64,000 nucleotides of DNA from positions 186,001-250,000 of the forward strand of contig JAYRZB010000001.1 in assembly GCA_041916675.1 (NCBI GenBank), in the 5' to 3' direction. The DNA is from JAYRZB01 sp041916675. GTDB lineage: Bacteria; Pseudomonadota; Alphaproteobacteria; Rhizobiales; Devosiaceae. The notes under the pieces are model-generated. The model had not been told where the DNA came from and ran no database searches. It saw nothing but the letters and a program-made list of their open reading frames with translations. Positions 61,076 to 64,000 of this stretch are shown piece after piece (position 1 is the first letter of the stretch; each line of letters starts with the position of its first letter). Both the position numbers and the translations under genes were made by a program.

Positions 61076-62080
61076 CTAGAGCCAATGCTTGAGCCGCATA
61101 AACAGCATCGTGCCCCCGCCGATGGCAGCCAGGATTGCCACCACGACCCAGAAGGCAAAAGGATTGTCGGCAAATGGGATGCCGGCCACGTTCATGCCCA
61201 GCATACCGCTGATCACCGTCAGGGGCATGAACACCACCGTCACCGCGGCCAGCACCAGCATGGTCCGGTTCATCTGCTCGGCCCGCGTGTCAAGGATTTG
61301 CTCGTGCACCAGAACCGCCCGTTCCGAAAGCGCCTGCAATTCGTCTCCAAGCCTGGCGCTGCGGGCCGCCGCTTCGCGCAAGCGGCCACGGTCTCGAACT
61401 GAAAAGAACGATAGGTCCTCGATTTCGAGCGTGTTCAGCACGTCACGCTGCGGCCAGATCAGGCGGCGGAAGCTGATAATCGTACGCCGCAACCCGGATA
61501 GTTTCGCCCGGCTGTCGGCCATCCGCTCCGTCATCAGGGCTTCTTCGATGTCATCAAGCGCATCGCCCATGCGCTCGATCAATGGCTCCAGCCGGTCTGC
61601 TGCCCGCAGGCCGAGCCGCGCCACCAGGTCTGCCGATGTCATCGGCGCATGGTGTGTCTGCTGCCACTGGGTGATGCCGAGGAATTCCGGGATATTAAGC
61701 TCGGAGGCGATGATCACCCTGCCCTTTTCGATCAGGAGGCTCATCAACTGCCGACCGATATCGTCCGGCGAGGCGCCAGGCCGCACCACCCGCAGCACCA
61801 CCATGGCCTTGTCATCGAACACGAAGCAGCGCGAGCGTACTGATGGCACCGTCAGCTGATCGGCGTTGAAGGCGCCGATCTCGTTCTTCAGCCAAACCTT
61901 GAACTCGGGCGACCGCGCATTGCCCGAAACCAGCACAAAGCCCTTTGCGGGCGCGGCAGGCGCCGGCTCGCCGTCGGGCACGCGGGTCACACCACCTTTG
62001 CCGTCAAAGCTGATGAACACCATCGGCGGCTTACTGCCTCTGGGCCGGTTGACGGTCTGATCGTCTTCGTCTCCGGCCAA
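61076..62080 (-). CDS. CorA/ZntB family divalent-metal transporter
   Basis: Membrane protein of 334 aa with the 2-TM-GxN architecture. A cytoplasmic alpha/beta domain and long helices fill residues 1-265. The first membrane helix ends in the invariant GMN (ISGMLGMNVAGIPFADN, about 285-301), and the second helix is WVVVAILAAIGGGTMLFM, with a basic C-terminal end. The loop after GMN is not the CorA-type MPE sequence, so ZntB-like zinc or other metal transport is more likely than Mg uptake by CorA. The start at TTG 62080 is tentative; ATG 62023 (MVFISFDG) is an alternative. Close to valS, 10 nt downstream of its stop. Confidence 0.85.
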   Translation of the reverse strand: MAGDEDDQTVNRPRGSKPPMVFISFDGKGGVTRVPDGEPAPAAPAKGFVLVSGNARSPEFKVWLKNEIGAFNADQLTVPSVRSRCFVFDDKAMVVLRVVRPGASPDDIGRQLMSLLIEKGRVIIASELNIPEFLGITQWQQTHHAPMTSADLVARLGLRAADRLEPLIERMGDALDDIEEALMTERMADSRAKLSGLRRTIISFRRLIWPQRDVLNTLEIEDLSFFSVRDRGRLREAAARSARLGDELQALSERAVLVHEQILDTRAEQMNRTMLVLAAVTVVFMPLTVISGMLGMNVAGIPFADNPFAFWVVVAILAAIGGGTMLFMRLKHWL

Positions 62081-62090
62081 TTCGGCGCCC

Positions 62091-64000
62091 CTAGTTCAAA
62101 TGCTTCAGCGCCGCGGCAATGCGGTCGCGGCGGTCAGCAGCTTCGGCACGGCGGCTCCGCTGCTCCTCGATCACTTCCTCAGGCGCCTTGGCCACAAACT
62201 GCTCGTTGCCCAGCTTCTTGTCGATGCCGGCAATTTCGCCGTCGAGCTTGGCCACGTCCTTTGACAGGCGCGCCTTTTCGGCGGCGATATCAATCACACC
62301 CGCCAGCGGCAGCGCCCAGGTGGCTTCCCCGAGGACAAACTGCGCCGAATCGCCAGGCGTCGCCGCAACTGCGGCAATGCTCTCAAGGCGCGCCAGCCGT
62401 GCAATCGAGGCCCTGTGCGTTTCAATCCGTTGCAGCGTCGTTGCATTGGCGCCGACCACCACCAGGTTGATCTTTGCACCGGCCGGCACGTTCATTTCCT
62501 GCCGCACCGAGCGGATCGAGGTGATCAGCGACAATAGCCAGCCCAGTTCAGCGTCGGCATCGGCCTTTTCGAGTCCCGTCAGGTCTGGCCATGCCGAAAG
62601 CACCAGCAGCTTCTCGCGCGCCGGGCCATCCTTGCCGGTTTCAGCCCACAACTCTTCAGTGACGAAAGGCATGAAGGGGTGCAGCAGCGCCAGGATCTGG
62701 TCGAGCACAAAAGCCGCCGTCGCCCGCGTTTCCGCCTTTGCGGCCTCGTCGTCACCAGTCAGCACGGGCTTGCTCAATTCCACAAACCAGTCGCAGAACG
62801 TGCCCCACACGAAATCGTAGGCCGAATTGGCGGCTTCGTTGAACTTGTAATCGGTGATCCCGCGCGTCACTGCGGCCACGGCACGAGCCGTTTCCCCGAT
62901 GATCCACTGGTTGAGCGTCAGCTTGACCGCCTTGGGATCAAACCCATGCGTGCGGCGCGCTTCGTTCATTTCCAGGAAGCGGGCGGCATTCCAGAGCTTG
63001 GTCACAAAGTTCCGATAGCCCTCGACGCGGCTCATCGCCAGCCGCAGGTCGCGCCCCTGCGCGGCCATGGCAGCCAGCGTAAAGCGGGTCGCATCAGCGC
63101 CGTAGTCGTTGATCAGATTGAGGGGGTCGATGACGTTCCCCTTGGTCTTGCTCATCTTCTGGCCCTTTTCGTCGCGGACCAGGGCATGCACATAAACGGT
63201 GTGGAACGGTTCCTCATGCAGGAATTCGAGCCCCATCATCATCATTCGGGCCACCCAGAAGAAGATGATGTCAAAACCCGTCACCAGCACATCGGTCTGA
63301 TAGTACTTAGCCAGTTCCGGGGTCTTTTCCGGCCAGCCCATGGTCGAAAACGGCCAAAGCGCCGAAGAAAACCATGTGTCGAGCACGTCTTCGTCGCGAC
63401 GAAGGTCTACAGCCTTGCCGTAATGCGTGGCGGCCTCGGCCTGAGCATCCGCCTCATTGAGCGCCACAAAGCAGTGCCCGTCCGGCCCATACCAGGCCGG
63501 AATCTGATGGCCCCACCAAAGCTGGCGCGAGATGCACCAGGGTTTGATGTTCTCCATCCAGGCGTAATAGGTGTTCTCCCAGCTCTGCGGCACGAACTTG
63601 GTCCGCCCTTCGCGCACAGAAGCCAGCGCCGGCTTGGCCAGCACTTCCGCATTCACGAACCACTGGTCGGTGAGGTAGGGCTCGATGACGACCATCTTGG
63701 TCTTTTCATCGTGCGGCACCATGATCTTCTTGTCTTCGATGTGGTCAAGCACCCCGAGCGCTTCGAGATCGTCGACAATCTTCTTGCGCGCATCGAACCG
63801 GTCGAGCCCACGATAGGCCTCGGGCGCACCCTCCCAGATCCGGGCGCTGGTGGTGAAAATATTGATCTGCTCCAGCCCGGCGCGCACGCCGACTTCAAAG
63901 TCGTTGAAGTCATGCGCCGGGGTAATCTTGACCGCGCCCGAGCCGAGTTTGGGGTCGGCATAGTCGTCGGCCACAATCGGCACCCGCCGCCCGGTCAGCG
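62091..64000 (-). CDS. valS: Valyl-tRNA synthetase, 3' part
   Basis: The last 636 or so residues of class I ValRS; the start lies beyond the right edge. Landmarks are the editing-domain segment KITPAHDFNDFEVG, the zinc-less catalytic core with WISRQLWWGHQIPAWYG, the KMSKS motif as QKMSKTKGN (Thr in place of the last Ser, a common variant), the anticodon-binding domain with FMPFVTEELWAE, and the C-terminal coiled-coil arm ending ALKHLN. Frame and sequence run intact to the end of the window. Confidence 0.95.
   Translation of the reverse strand, partial: LTGRRVPIVADDYADPKLGSGAVKITPAHDFNDFEVGVRAGLEQINIFTTSARIWEGAPEAYRGLDRFDARKKIVDDLEALGVLDHIEDKKIMVPHDEKTKMVVIEPYLTDQWFVNAEVLAKPALASVREGRTKFVPQSWENTYYAWMENIKPWCISRQLWWGHQIPAWYGPDGHCFVALNEADAQAEAATHYGKAVDLRRDEDVLDTWFSSALWPFSTMGWPEKTPELAKYYQTDVLVTGFDIIFFWVARMMMMGLEFLHEEPFHTVYVHALVRDEKGQKMSKTKGNVIDPLNLINDYGADATRFTLAAMAAQGRDLRLAMSRVEGYRNFVTKLWNAARFLEMNEARRTHGFDPKAVKLTLNQWIIGETARAVAAVTRGITDYKFNEAANSAYDFVWGTFCDWFVELSKPVLTGDDEAAKAETRATAAFVLDQILALLHPFMPFVTEELWAETGKDGPAREKLLVLSAWPDLTGLEKADADAELGWLLSLITSIRSVRQEMNVPAGAKINLVVVGANATTLQRIETHRASIARLARLESIAAVAATPGDSAQFVLGEATWALPLAGVIDIAAEKARLSKDVAKLDGEIAGIDKKLGNEQFVAKAPEEVIEEQRSRRAEAADRRDRIAAALKHLN

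Noticed and set aside
1..64000. CRISPR arrays, insertion sequences, prophage genes, rRNA
   Set aside because: No regularly spaced repeats, transposase or integrase motifs, phage structural genes or rRNA sequence were found on either strand.

Overview
The window is ordinary, densely packed chromosome from an alphaproteobacterium, most likely of the order Hyphomicrobiales (Devosia-like genera are my best guess, at low confidence). The grounds are an IalB-family secreted protein, an ExoR-like Sel1 protein, a fused SecDF, a direct-repeat LexA box (GTTC-N7-GTTC) between ssb and uvrA, and the characteristic order argS - SPOR protein - scpA - scpB - tatA - tatB - tatC - serS - surE - LytM protein - DUF815 ATPase - yajC - secDF - Mth938 protein - squalene-synthase-like protein. 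G+C is high. Stop/start overlaps (ATGA or GTGA) are very frequent, so much of the window is translationally coupled. I see no insertion sequence, prophage or CRISPR array.

Layout. 1-7551: start of folD, the 5-oxoprolinase genes pxpB-pxpC-pxpA, tRNA-Ser(UGA), a TerC membrane protein coupled to a quinone oxidoreductase, a YeeE/YedE pair coupled to an FAD monooxygenase, and ialB. 7647-17261: mfd with sdhE, recG on the other strand, then glmU-glmS with a DUF2237 gene. 17492-19423: a small plus-strand block with a membrane-anchored SPOR-like protein, tRNA-Lys(UUU) and an unclassified nucleotidyltransferase. 19498-30172 (minus): pgi-map, then coaD, two cyclophilins, two small exported proteins, queA and tgt, with lysE and gyrA upstream. 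30508-33332: an RND/MMPL exporter coupled to a small exported beta-rich protein. 33412-37242: divergent ssb and uvrA with an SOS box. 37262-37871: a structured RNA candidate and two very small basic proteins of DUF1127 type. 38003-58380: trmFO, then the conserved secretion, translation and chromosome-segregation cluster. 58476-64000: erpA-like gene, xth, exoR-like gene, a CorA/ZntB-type transporter and the 3' part of valS.

Functional themes are DNA repair (mfd, recG, uvrA, ssb, xth, dgt), cell-envelope precursors and division (glmS, glmU, SPOR and LytM proteins), protein export (SecDF-YajC and a complete TatABC), tRNA modification (tgt, queA, trmFO) and probable respiratory-complex assembly (sdhE, and homologues of NDUFAF3 and NDUFAF6).

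The observations I would follow up first are: a roughly 100-nt structured RNA closed by a 10-bp perfect stem that ends at the ribosome-binding site of a 50-aa gene; a GyrA whose two key quinolone-contact positions are both non-canonical; a tRNA-guanine transglycosylase that has lost three of four zinc ligands; a squalene-synthase-fold protein with both Asp-rich motifs destroyed; and the MMPL exporter with its coupled exported partner.
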